Source: Jeotgalibacillus salarius
Lineage (GTDB): Bacteria; Bacillota; Bacilli; Bacillales; Jeotgalibacillaceae
Direction of reading: 5' to 3'
DNA length: 64,000 nucleotides
Assembly (NCBI RefSeq): GCF_004405125.1
Contig: NZ_SORX01000004.1
Span: forward strand, 248,001-312,000
Shown here: in pieces, positions 1 through 7,404 of the stretch
Position numbering within the stretch: position 1 is the first letter of the stretch
How the letters are laid out: the number at the start of each line of letters is the position of its first letter
Notes under the pieces: model-generated
Seen by the model: only the letters and a program-made list of their open reading frames with translations
Told to the model about the DNA's origin: nothing
The model's database searches: none
Made by a program: the position numbers and the translations under genes

Positions 1-65
1 AATCATACAGGAAAAATCAGCAAAATAAACCATTTCTATTTGTCAAAATGCGAGGAGAATGATTC

Positions 66-392
66 ATGAGGAATTATATTAATATTGTTTCAAATGATGA
101 GCTGGATCACATCATGAATGAAAAGTTAAGTGTAGTGTATATTTCAAGGAATGGCTGCAGTGTCTGCCACGCACTGCTTCCAAAAATCCAGCATGTTATG
201 GAGAATTATCCAGCTGTTGTTTTTGGTCATATCCTGGCAGATGATTATGAAGAAGTGGCAGGAAAGCTGACGATTTTTACAGTTCCGGTCATTCTGGTTT
301 TTTCTGAAGGTAAAGAACTTTTTAGAGATGCGCGTTTTATCAGAGTCGAAGAATTCAGGGAAACGCTGGATAAAATGACAGCACTACTATAA
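66..392 (+). CDS. Thioredoxin-like protein
   Basis: 108-residue single-domain thioredoxin-fold protein, probably cytosolic because no signal peptide is visible. The redox motif is CSVC at about residues 31-34, preceded by a beta strand (VVYIS). A cis-proline segment (FTVPVILVF, about 71-79) follows, as in thioredoxins. The CSVC pair fits a thiol-disulfide exchange or bacillithiol-linked role rather than a classical CGPC thioredoxin. The start follows GAGGAGAAT with good spacing. It stands alone, with its own terminator. The fold is clear; substrate and partner are unknown. Confidence 0.8.
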   Translation: MRNYINIVSNDELDHIMNEKLSVVYISRNGCSVCHALLPKIQHVMENYPAVVFGHILADDYEEVAGKLTIFTVPVILVFSEGKELFRDARFIRVEEFRETLDKMTALL

Positions 393-402
393 AACTGATC
401 AG

Positions 403-428
403 GCAGGCTAACAGGCTTGCTTTTTTCG
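403..428 (+). terminator. Rho-independent terminator after the thioredoxin-like gene
   Basis: Six-pair stem (GCAGGC with GCTTGC, one G-U) with a six-base loop, followed directly by TTTTTTCG and more T-rich sequence. Confidence 0.7.
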
Positions 429-608
429 TTTTATTTTATTATGATTATCACATTATAATAATTATAAATAAGAAGTTGTACTTGTTGAAAGAATGTCTAT
501 TCAAATTCAGTTGTTCCAGAACGTGAAGGGATGGATCAGTAAAGCGAAATTCTCCCGGGAGCAGCGATCTTAATGAAGTATTAAATACGAGAAAAGGAAG
601 TAAATAAG

Positions 609-1340
609 ATGACAAAAGACACTCAGGCCGCAATTCAGTTCAGTCATGTTGATTATCAATCTGACGGTACAGAAATTTTACATAATATCACCGGCTGGTT
701 CCCTAAAAAGCGGATTACTACACTTGTAGGCCCTTCCGGTGCAGGTAAAACAACGCTTTTCAGACTATGCAACGGACTGATCTCTCCTGACTCAGGTGAG
801 ATCTATATTGACGATAAGAAAATCTCTTCATATGAACCCGTGGAGCTTAGAAGAAAGGTTGGTATCGCTCTTCAAAGCGCAAAGATGGTACCAGGCACAG
901 TCAGAAAAAATCTTGCTCTGTCATTTGAGCTTCAGGGGAAAGAAATGCCCATTGATACAGCGGAAGAAATGATCAGACTCGTCGGGCTTGATGAAAGTTT
1001 TCTCGATCGCAATGCCAAGGATCTGTCAGGCGGACAGCGTCAGAAAGTATCAATTGCACGCACATTGGTGATGAAGCCTGAAATCCTTCTTTTAGATGAA
1101 ATTACTTCATCACTCGATCGTGTTTCACAACAGGAAATTGAAGAGTTAATCGTCAAAATCAATGAAACGTATGGCACAACCATCATGTGGATTACGCATA
1201 ACCTTCGTCAGGCACTGTCGATTGGGGAATATACGTGGGTGATGATGGATGGAGAGCTCGTTGAAACAGGCGAGAGCAGCCTGTTAAAAGAACCTCAGAA
1301 TGCCAGAGTACAGACCTTTGTAAAGGGGGAATCGGAATGA
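609..1340 (+). CDS. ABC transporter ATP-binding protein, UPF0014 partner (YjkB/FetA-like)
   Basis: 243-residue ABC ATPase with Walker A GPSGAGKTT (41-49), signature LSGGQ (139-143), Walker B ILLLDE (159-164) and switch His197. It is joined by an ATGA overlap to a UPF0014-family membrane protein, so the two form one transporter. Homologues are B. subtilis YjkB and E. coli FetA; FetAB has been linked to iron export under oxidative stress, but that function is inferred here. The upstream 180 bp (430-608) begins with a very AT-rich stretch. I see no riboswitch there and no clear promoter. Confidence 0.85.
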   Translation: MTKDTQAAIQFSHVDYQSDGTEILHNITGWFPKKRITTLVGPSGAGKTTLFRLCNGLISPDSGEIYIDDKKISSYEPVELRRKVGIALQSAKMVPGTVRKNLALSFELQGKEMPIDTAEEMIRLVGLDESFLDRNAKDLSGGQRQKVSIARTLVMKPEILLLDEITSSLDRVSQQEIEELIVKINETYGTTIMWITHNLRQALSIGEYTWVMMDGELVETGESSLLKEPQNARVQTFVKGESE

Positions 1341-2095
1341 GTTTTCTCCTGCTTGGATTATCACTAATTTTTGTTTTGATACCACTCATTTTATCCAAGA
1401 CGTTGAATCTTGGGCTTGAAAAGGATGCTTTTGTAGCAACAATACGGGCAATTATTCAGCTTCTTGCTGTTGGTTATATTCTACAGTTCGTTTTCGATGC
1501 AGAGAACTTTTTCTATATCTTTTTAATGGTCATTTTAATTATTGGAGCTGCTGTTCAAAATGCACGTAAAAAAGGTGTATCGATCAGGGGCATTACGTGG
1601 AAGCTGGTTGTTACTTTTGTCTTTATAGAAGTGCTGACACAAGGCATTCTTCTGGGTCTGAATATTACCCCGGCAACTGCACAGTACATTATTCCAATCA
1701 GTGGGATGGTCATCGGTAATTCAATGGTATTATCAATTTTATTTCTGAACAGGTTTACATCTGAAATAGAGACGAGAGAAGATGAAACGGAATTGATTCT
1801 ATCCCTCGGTGGTACACCAAAACAGGCGATTCACCGTCCATTAATCTCTTCAATTCAGGCAAGTACGATCCCGACAATTGAAAGTCAGAAAACAATTGGA
1901 CTTGTACAGCTGCCGGGGATGATGAGCGGGCAGATCATTGCAGGAGCGGATCCGCTGCAGGCAGTTATGTTCCAGCTGCTTATTATTTTCTTACTGTTGA
2001 CGACAGCTGTTGTCACAAGTGCAATGCTGGGCTTTCTGTCTTATCCGACATTATTCAATGAACGGATGCAGCTCCTTAAGCCTGAAAAGAAATAA
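1337..2095 (+). CDS. UPF0014 family membrane permease (YjkA/FetB-like)
   Basis: 252-residue integral membrane protein with about seven hydrophobic segments. Family hallmarks are the LNITPATAQYIIPISGMVIGNS-type region (about 109-131; only its sense is given here) and the cytoplasmic ESQKTIGLVQLPGMMSGQI coupling region (about 183-201). It overlaps the ATPase stop codon by four bases, so translation is coupled. Together they form a two-gene transporter resembling E. coli FetAB. The substrate (metal export has been proposed for FetAB) cannot be read from sequence. Confidence 0.85.
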   Translation: MSFLLLGLSLIFVLIPLILSKTLNLGLEKDAFVATIRAIIQLLAVGYILQFVFDAENFFYIFLMVILIIGAAVQNARKKGVSIRGITWKLVVTFVFIEVLTQGILLGLNITPATAQYIIPISGMVIGNSMVLSILFLNRFTSEIETREDETELILSLGGTPKQAIHRPLISSIQASTIPTIESQKTIGLVQLPGMMSGQIIAGADPLQAVMFQLLIIFLLLTTAVVTSAMLGFLSYPTLFNERMQLLKPEKK

Positions 2096-2124
2096 GTACT
2101 TTTTTACAGCAAATTAAATTTGCG

Positions 2125-2153
2125 TAGACTGTTTTCAAATAAAGTCGTATAAT
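2125..2153 (+). promoter_or_regulatory. SigA-type promoter of the riboswitch transcript
   Basis: TAGACT (2125-2130), 17-bp spacer and TATAAT (2148-2153). It predicts a transcript starting near 2160, just before the riboswitch aptamer. Confidence 0.6.
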
Positions 2154-2165
2154 TTTAAAAACTGA

Positions 2166-2262
2166 ATCTGATAAGGGCAAACTTCTCCGAAAGGGAAGGA
2201 CGCAAAGCCGTGAGCCTGTGTGTACATCATATGGTTGTCTGGCTGCCGGGTTCTCATTCTAT
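2166..2262 (+). promoter_or_regulatory. Cyclic-di-GMP-I (GEMM-I) riboswitch
   Basis: The conserved core is present in order: AGGGCAAAC, a short helix capped by GAAA, then GGACGCAAAGCC, a second variable hairpin ending in ATGGTT, and the 3' CTGGCTGCCGGG segment. These are diagnostic GEMM-I elements that bind c-di-GMP. It lies between a promoter and the secreted TIM-barrel gene starting at 2294. No T-run follows the aptamer before the ribosome site, so control of translation seems more likely than termination (inference). Any reading frame entering from 2210 would start inside the aptamer and is rejected. Confidence 0.9.
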
Positions 2263-2293
2263 GGGGCTCAGACCTTATGGAATGGAGGACAAC

Positions 2294-3163
2294 GTGAAAA
2301 AGACCATTTTTTCTGCACTAATACTGGTGATTGGAATGATGTGCAGCATGGCAATACCTGCAAAAGCGGACACAATCGAAAAGGCGACCTGGCTGTGGAA
2401 TCCGTGGTCACTCGTTGATGGCAGCCAGGAAACGCTGGATTTTTTAATTGATAAACAGGTGACGAAAGTATATGTCCAAATTGACCGTGATCTATCCGCA
2501 GACGTCTATAGATCATTTATCACAGGGGCGAGTGAGCGCAACATTGAAGTATACGCGCTGGATGGAGCACCGGATTGGGCAGCACCCAAAGGATACCTTC
2601 AGCTCAGGCAGTTACTCGGCTGGGTGGAACACTATCAGGCGTCTTCTCCCGGGGAGTCTGCTTTTAAGGGTATTCACCTTGATGTTGAGCCTTATCTTTA
2701 CAGCGGATGGAATTCAAAACGGGCAACTGTGATCAAAGCTTATCAATCACTGATCACTGAAGCCTCAGTGAAAACGACGCAATTGAATATCCGTCTTGAA
2801 GCAGATCTGCCTTTTTGGTTCGATGAGATCAAGTATAAAAATACGTACGGGAACGGACTGCTGTCTGACTGGGTACAAAAACAGACAGATGGTATCACAA
2901 TCATGGCGTATCGTGACACAGCAGCATCTATTACTGCCTTTTCTTTGCATGAATTAGCTGTGGGTGATCAACTTGCCAAGCCTGTGACAATCGGTGTTGA
3001 GACCGGTGACACAGATGAAGGTGATTATCTTACATTTCATCAGGAAGGCGAAGCTGTTATGAACAGTGAACTGGAAAAGGTTTATCAGCAAGTGAAAAGT
3101 TACAGCAGTTTCAGAGGATTTGCCATTCATCATACGGAAAGCTGGAAGGCACTTCATCCTTAA
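2294..3163 (+). CDS. Secreted TIM-barrel, glycoside-hydrolase-like protein under c-di-GMP control
   Basis: 289 residues starting at GTG 2294, five bases after GGAGG. An in-frame upstream start at 2210 lies inside the riboswitch. A Sec signal peptide (KK, hydrophobic stretch, cleavage near AKA|DT at residue 25) indicates export. The mature part alternates strands and helices like a (beta/alpha)8 barrel, with HLDVEPY near residue 130 and IMAYRD near 200. These resemble the catalytic strand and later barrel motif of GH18-like enzymes. The family is not firmly recognised. The riboswitch and neighbouring glycosyltransferase operon suggest it trims or releases a surface polysaccharide (inference). 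Confidence 0.7.
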   Translation: MKKTIFSALILVIGMMCSMAIPAKADTIEKATWLWNPWSLVDGSQETLDFLIDKQVTKVYVQIDRDLSADVYRSFITGASERNIEVYALDGAPDWAAPKGYLQLRQLLGWVEHYQASSPGESAFKGIHLDVEPYLYSGWNSKRATVIKAYQSLITEASVKTTQLNIRLEADLPFWFDEIKYKNTYGNGLLSDWVQKQTDGITIMAYRDTAASITAFSLHELAVGDQLAKPVTIGVETGDTDEGDYLTFHQEGEAVMNSELEKVYQQVKSYSSFRGFAIHHTESWKALHP

Positions 3164-3211
3164 CGACAAAAAAGAACTTTCCTACAAATATAGGAAAGTT
3201 CTTTTTTGTCG
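3164..3211. terminator. Perfect 21-bp stem, bidirectional-type terminator
   Basis: A 21-base arm (3164-3184), a six-base loop CAAATA and an exactly complementary arm (3191-3211). A-rich 5' and T-rich 3' flanks of the stem make it competent in the forward direction. It separates the riboswitch gene from the next operon. Confidence 0.85.
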
Positions 3212-3282
3212 CTAAAAGAGTTGTATAATAGGGAAAAAAGAACGAAGAAAAAAATACGAACATTTACATAGGATGTGGGCGG

Positions 3283-4911
3283 ATGAGTAAGAAATACCAG
3301 GACATGTTAAATCAGAGAATTGAACAGACAGTAATGGAGTGGAGTGCAAAAGATGCTGTCACTGAAGATGAATGTTACCGTTTTTTTCACGGGTTAAAAG
3401 GAACGGCTGGAACAATCGGCCTGACCGCATTATCTGAACAGGCGGACAATGCGCTTTCAGTACTTAAAGAAGACGGAAAGCGTGTCTTTACAACCAATGA
3501 GTGGAGACAGTTTTTCACACCTTCGCAAGCAGATGTTTTCATGCAGGAAGCTGCCGCTATTGACCAGCTGGAAGAATTGCAGGATGAAATGGAAGTGCAC
3601 TTTTCAGAAATCCCTTTTATTTTGATTATTGAACGGGATGTGGAGTTTATCAAGAGGATGAAAAGTTTTCTGGAGGAGCAGGAATTTCAGGTGATTACAG
3701 CGATGACGCTAGGAAAAGGTCTGGAGCACTACTACGACCTTTCTCCGGATTTACTGATGGTAGATTTAGATTTATTATCTGAAGGCGAAGACGGACTGAT
3801 CAGTGAAATGATGAAAAAGGCGAGGAAAGACCTTACACCTATCACTTTAGTGAGCAGTGAGCTGACAGATGAAAAGAGGATTGCTGCATACGAAACAGGT
3901 ATGCTTGACGTTATTGGCAAACCGATCAACGAAAATATAATTATCCCATTTTTGAAAAACAGACTTTATCAGAGAAACATGATACTTGGACAAATCAGAA
4001 ATGACTTTTTAACAGGTGCTCTAAAAAGAGACTGCCTTGATAAAGAAATTTTAAATGTGACGAAAAAGCTTGTTGAAGGAGAAATGGAATCTGCAGTTTT
4101 TGCAATGATTGACCTCGATCATTTTAAAAATGTTAATGACTCTTATGGACATCCTGCAGGAGACGAAGTATTAAAAGCCTTCGCGAAAATTATTACGGAG
4201 ATGAAAGATCCGTCAGACAAGCTGATCCGTTTCGGTGGTGAAGAGTTTTCAGTTGTCATTCCGAATGCGACATATGAAGAAGCAGAAGTAAAAATACAGA
4301 CATGGCGGAATGCTTTTAACGCACACATATTCACTTCAGGTGAACAGGAATTTAACGTGCGATTTTCAGCGGGGCTGTTGGAATGGCATGGTATTATGCA
4401 CACCAAAGAAATACTTGAATCTGCGGATAAGGCTTTATATTACGCCAAAGAAAAGGGACGGAATTGTACAGTCCGTTATACAGAAGTTATCCGTCTGCAG
4501 CTTGCAGAAGAACAAATGGTCCTGATCATTGTTGATGATGATGAATTAGTAAGAGAAATGTTAAAGGATCATTTTGAAAGACGTGGAAAAGTTGGTGGCC
4601 GTTCTGTGAAAGTTCAGGCTTATGCGAATGGAGTAGATTTCCTTCAGGGTGAATGGTACGAGGCAGGAAGAAAATATATGATTCTACTGGATGGAATGAT
4701 GCCAAAAATGGATGGGATCGAAGTGCTGTCAAAACTGAGAGAAGCATACGGCACGAAAAATATATTGGTTTCGATGCTGACTGCCAGACAAGGGGATCAG
4801 GAAGTTGAAAGAGCACTTGGACTCGGTGCGGATGATTATATGGTAAAACCTTTTAATGTCAGGGAGGTTGCATCAAGAATTGACAGGATGATGGAAAGGA
4901 TGTTCAGCTGA
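3283..4911 (+). CDS. HPt-REC-GGDEF-REC signalling protein (diguanylate cyclase)
   Basis: 542 residues. An HPt domain carries the phosphotransfer His in FHGLKGT (His36). Receiver 1 (about 110-232) has Asp161 and the KP pair near 213. The GGDEF domain (about 240-400) has an intact GGEEF A-site near 318-322, so synthesis of c-di-GMP is plausible. Receiver 2 (about 412-540) has DDDE near 417, phospho-acceptor Asp470 and Lys522. The allosteric RxxD I-site position reads DPSD, so product inhibition may be missing. It is the first gene of a three-gene operon with a HEAT-like protein and a glycosyltransferase. No transmembrane segment, so cytosolic. Confidence 0.88.
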   Translation: MSKKYQDMLNQRIEQTVMEWSAKDAVTEDECYRFFHGLKGTAGTIGLTALSEQADNALSVLKEDGKRVFTTNEWRQFFTPSQADVFMQEAAAIDQLEELQDEMEVHFSEIPFILIIERDVEFIKRMKSFLEEQEFQVITAMTLGKGLEHYYDLSPDLLMVDLDLLSEGEDGLISEMMKKARKDLTPITLVSSELTDEKRIAAYETGMLDVIGKPINENIIIPFLKNRLYQRNMILGQIRNDFLTGALKRDCLDKEILNVTKKLVEGEMESAVFAMIDLDHFKNVNDSYGHPAGDEVLKAFAKIITEMKDPSDKLIRFGGEEFSVVIPNATYEEAEVKIQTWRNAFNAHIFTSGEQEFNVRFSAGLLEWHGIMHTKEILESADKALYYAKEKGRNCTVRYTEVIRLQLAEEQMVLIIVDDDELVREMLKDHFERRGKVGGRSVKVQAYANGVDFLQGEWYEAGRKYMILLDGMMPKMDGIEVLSKLREAYGTKNILVSMLTARQGDQEVERALGLGADDYMVKPFNVREVASRIDRMMERMFS

Positions 4912-5945
4912 TGATAACAGTTGTTTTTTGGATTTCAGGTGTATTTTTGCTGCTGCAGGTCGTTCTGTTAACATATTTATCGTTTTCGAAGCAAAAAGTG
5001 ATCCGAAAAGACAATGAAGTTGAGCAGGTTTATCATCGGGTTTTGAATCCTTATCTGGCTTATCTTTCAGGTGAGGGTGATCAAGAACCTGATTTGCCAT
5101 CCAATGAGGAAACCCGTATCAGCGTAATTGAAAAACTTCTTTCGGGTTACGTTTCGAATATCAAGAGTACGGGTGATGAAAAGCGTTTGAAGCATACTGC
5201 AGAAAAACATCTCTCTGAATATTACCGGGACATATTGAATAAGGGGAGCTGGGCTGAGCGGGTAAATGCCCTTTATTATATTGAAGATTTCCGTATGGAT
5301 CTTCTTCAGTCTGAAGTGAAGCGTCACTTTCATTCATTGAAGGAAAGAGATGAAGAGTACCGCCAATCACTAAGGGTTCTCGCAAGCTTTGGGGAAAAAG
5401 CGCTTATCCAATTGTTGAAAAGTGATGATACTTTTTCAACGGGATTTATTAAGGAGCTGTTAAGAAGACTTCCTGCTGACTTGCTGGAAGAGCTTAAAAA
5501 AGAAAAAGACATTCCTGTTTTCTTTCAAATTGGGATGATTTCATACTTTGGTGAGACTGGATATTATGAACATCTTCCATATGTTGAACATCATATTACA
5601 CATAGTGAAAAAGAAGTTCGATTGAAAGCACTCGCTGCATTGTGCCAGTATCGATATATTTCATCAGCGGATAAACTTGCGCCATTTCTAACTTCTGAAC
5701 TGTGGGAGGAAAGAATGTACGGTGCGCGGCTGTCGGGTATCTTGCAGTTAACACGTTACTCAACGACTTTGATGAAGCTTGCTGGTGATTCGAAATGGTG
5801 GGTGCGTTTTGCGGCGTGTGAAGCGCTGAAGCAGATGCCGGATGGTGAAATTCTGCTGACATTTGCTGCTGAAGGCCATGAGGATCTCTATGCTAGAGAC
5901 ATGGCCAGGCAGCTTCAAACTTTGAAGACAGGAGTGAGCAGATAG
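4911..5945 (+). CDS. Membrane-anchored HEAT-repeat-like protein
   Basis: 344 residues. One N-terminal transmembrane helix (about 5-25) is followed by a cytoplasmic all-helical region with repeated pairs of helices, including VRLKALAALCQYR and VRFAACEALKQM. These are typical HEAT/armadillo units. The start codon overlaps the previous stop by one base (TGATG). Its place between a diguanylate cyclase and a processive glycosyltransferase suggests a scaffold or receptor that couples signalling to polymer synthesis. The glycosyltransferase lacks a PilZ domain, so this protein is a candidate for the regulatory link (inference). Confidence 0.75.
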   Translation: MITVVFWISGVFLLLQVVLLTYLSFSKQKVIRKDNEVEQVYHRVLNPYLAYLSGEGDQEPDLPSNEETRISVIEKLLSGYVSNIKSTGDEKRLKHTAEKHLSEYYRDILNKGSWAERVNALYYIEDFRMDLLQSEVKRHFHSLKERDEEYRQSLRVLASFGEKALIQLLKSDDTFSTGFIKELLRRLPADLLEELKKEKDIPVFFQIGMISYFGETGYYEHLPYVEHHITHSEKEVRLKALAALCQYRYISSADKLAPFLTSELWEERMYGARLSGILQLTRYSTTLMKLAGDSKWWVRFAACEALKQMPDGEILLTFAAEGHEDLYARDMARQLQTLKTGVSR

Positions 5946-7363
5946 TGGAATGGCTGAGCTGGATCGTGAATACGGTCGCTATTATCATCATCATTTACAT
6001 GGCTTCTGTCTCTCTTTTATATATTGGCATGTTCCTGGTTGCCGGCCCTCGTATTAGAAAGGAAAGGCAGCTGAATCGGGAGGCTCATATTGAAGAGATT
6101 TCTATGAACAAAGATACCTTTCCGATTTCCGTGCTGGTTCCGGCTTACAATGAAGAAGTAGGTGTTGTCAGCACTGCAAGATCTATGCTTGCACTTAATT
6201 ATCCGCAGTTTGAAGTGATTGTGGTTGATGATGGCTCTTCCGATCAGACCAGTGAGCGGGTCATTGCAGAATTCAGAATGAAGGAAATTGATCTGGCAGT
6301 CCGCCGTTATTTTGATACACAGCCGGTTGAACGTGCCTATCAGTCCACGTTGTTCCCCAATCTTTTTCTCATTCAGAAGCAAAATGGGGGAAAAGCAGAT
6401 GCGTTGAATGCAGGTATCAACTTTTCTAAATATCCTTATTTTGCTGCAATTGACGGAGATTCTTTATTAGACCGGGACGCGTTGTTAAAAACAATGAAAC
6501 CGATTATTGATTCAAATGGAAAAGTGACTGCAACCGGAGGAACAGTAAGGATTGCGAATGGTTCAAGAATTGTCAGAAGCGAAGTGGAAAACATTGCTTT
6601 GCCTAAAACGCCAATTGTTCTTATGCAAATCATTGAATATTTCCGTGCGTTTTTAATCGGGCGCCTTGGACTCAGCAGAATGAATATGCTGCTCATTGTG
6701 TCCGGAGCGTTTGGTGTTTTTGAAAAAAGCCGTGTCATTAAAGCGGGTGGCTATAAAGTCAATACTGTCGGTGAAGACATGGAGCTCATTGTCAGAATGC
6801 ATAAATCAATCAAGGATGAAAAGTCCGATCAGCGGATTGAATATATTCAGGACCCTGTATGCTGGACGGAAGCACCGTCAACTGTCGCTTCTCTCAGGTC
6901 ACAGAGAAGAAGGTGGCAGAGAGGGCTGGCGGAGACGCTTTGGACACACAAATCCATGCTGTTAAATCCAAAATACAAAGGAATCGGCTTATTTGCACTG
7001 CCATACTACTTATTTGTAGAGCTGCTAAGTGCAATTTTCGAGTTGCTTGGCTATATTATTATTGTTGCAGGTCTTTTGTTTGCATTCATTTCCTGGGAAA
7101 TTACTCTGGTAATGTTTATGGCTACCGTTCTTTATGGTTCACTCATTTCAAGCTTAGCTGTGCTGCTTGAGGAGTGGACGTATCATAAGTATCCTGATGT
7201 CAAAAGTCTGTTGAAGTTATTCTTATGGTCGCTGTCAGAAGCATTCTGGTATCGCCCGTTAACAGTCCTGTGGCGCTGCGAAGGGCTTATTTCAGCCATT
7301 CGTCAAAAAGGATCATGGGGTAATATGCAGCGAAAAGGAATTTCTGAGGAAGAAGCAGCTTAA
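5945..7363 (+). CDS. Processive family-2 glycosyltransferase (BcsA/IcaA-like)
   Basis: 472 residues starting with GTG that overlaps the previous stop by one base. There is an N-terminal membrane segment (about 8-33) and a GT2 domain with PAYNEE (66-71), VDDGSSD (94-100), substrate-binding D-x-D (IDGDS, about 169-173), GEDME (about 275-279) and the processive-enzyme motif QRRRW (about 320-324). Three or four C-terminal transmembrane helices follow. This is the architecture of cellulose, hyaluronan and PNAG synthases that polymerise and extrude a chain. No PilZ domain is present. The polymer cannot be told from sequence. Confidence 0.88.
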   Translation: MEWLSWIVNTVAIIIIIYMASVSLLYIGMFLVAGPRIRKERQLNREAHIEEISMNKDTFPISVLVPAYNEEVGVVSTARSMLALNYPQFEVIVVDDGSSDQTSERVIAEFRMKEIDLAVRRYFDTQPVERAYQSTLFPNLFLIQKQNGGKADALNAGINFSKYPYFAAIDGDSLLDRDALLKTMKPIIDSNGKVTATGGTVRIANGSRIVRSEVENIALPKTPIVLMQIIEYFRAFLIGRLGLSRMNMLLIVSGAFGVFEKSRVIKAGGYKVNTVGEDMELIVRMHKSIKDEKSDQRIEYIQDPVCWTEAPSTVASLRSQRRRWQRGLAETLWTHKSMLLNPKYKGIGLFALPYYLFVELLSAIFELLGYIIIVAGLLFAFISWEITLVMFMATVLYGSLISSLAVLLEEWTYHKYPDVKSLLKLFLWSLSEAFWYRPLTVLWRCEGLISAIRQKGSWGNMQRKGISEEEAA

Positions 7364-7370
7364 AGACAAA

Positions 7371-7404
7371 TAAAAAACCTGAAGCCGCGGCTTCAGGTTT
7401 TTTA
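7371..7404. terminator. Bidirectional terminator between convergent genes
   Basis: 16-base arms (TAAAAAACCTGAAGCC and its complement) with a two-base centre, A-tract on the left and T-tract on the right. It serves both the glycosyltransferase operon and the convergent hydrolase gene. Confidence 0.85.

Noticed and set aside
430-608. Possible T-box or metal riboswitch before the FetA-like gene
   Set aside because: There is no conserved T-box AGGGTGGNACCGCG segment and no recognised metal-riboswitch core; the region is just AT-rich then mixed.
2210-2293. Longer reading of the secreted TIM-barrel gene from ATG 2210
   Set aside because: That start lies inside the c-di-GMP riboswitch, has no ribosome site and would place 28 residues before the signal peptide. 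GTG 2294 after GGAGG is preferred.
3198-3204. GTTCTTT within the hairpin at 3164-3211 as a SinR box
   Set aside because: It is simply part of the 21-bp terminator stem and is not placed at a promoter.
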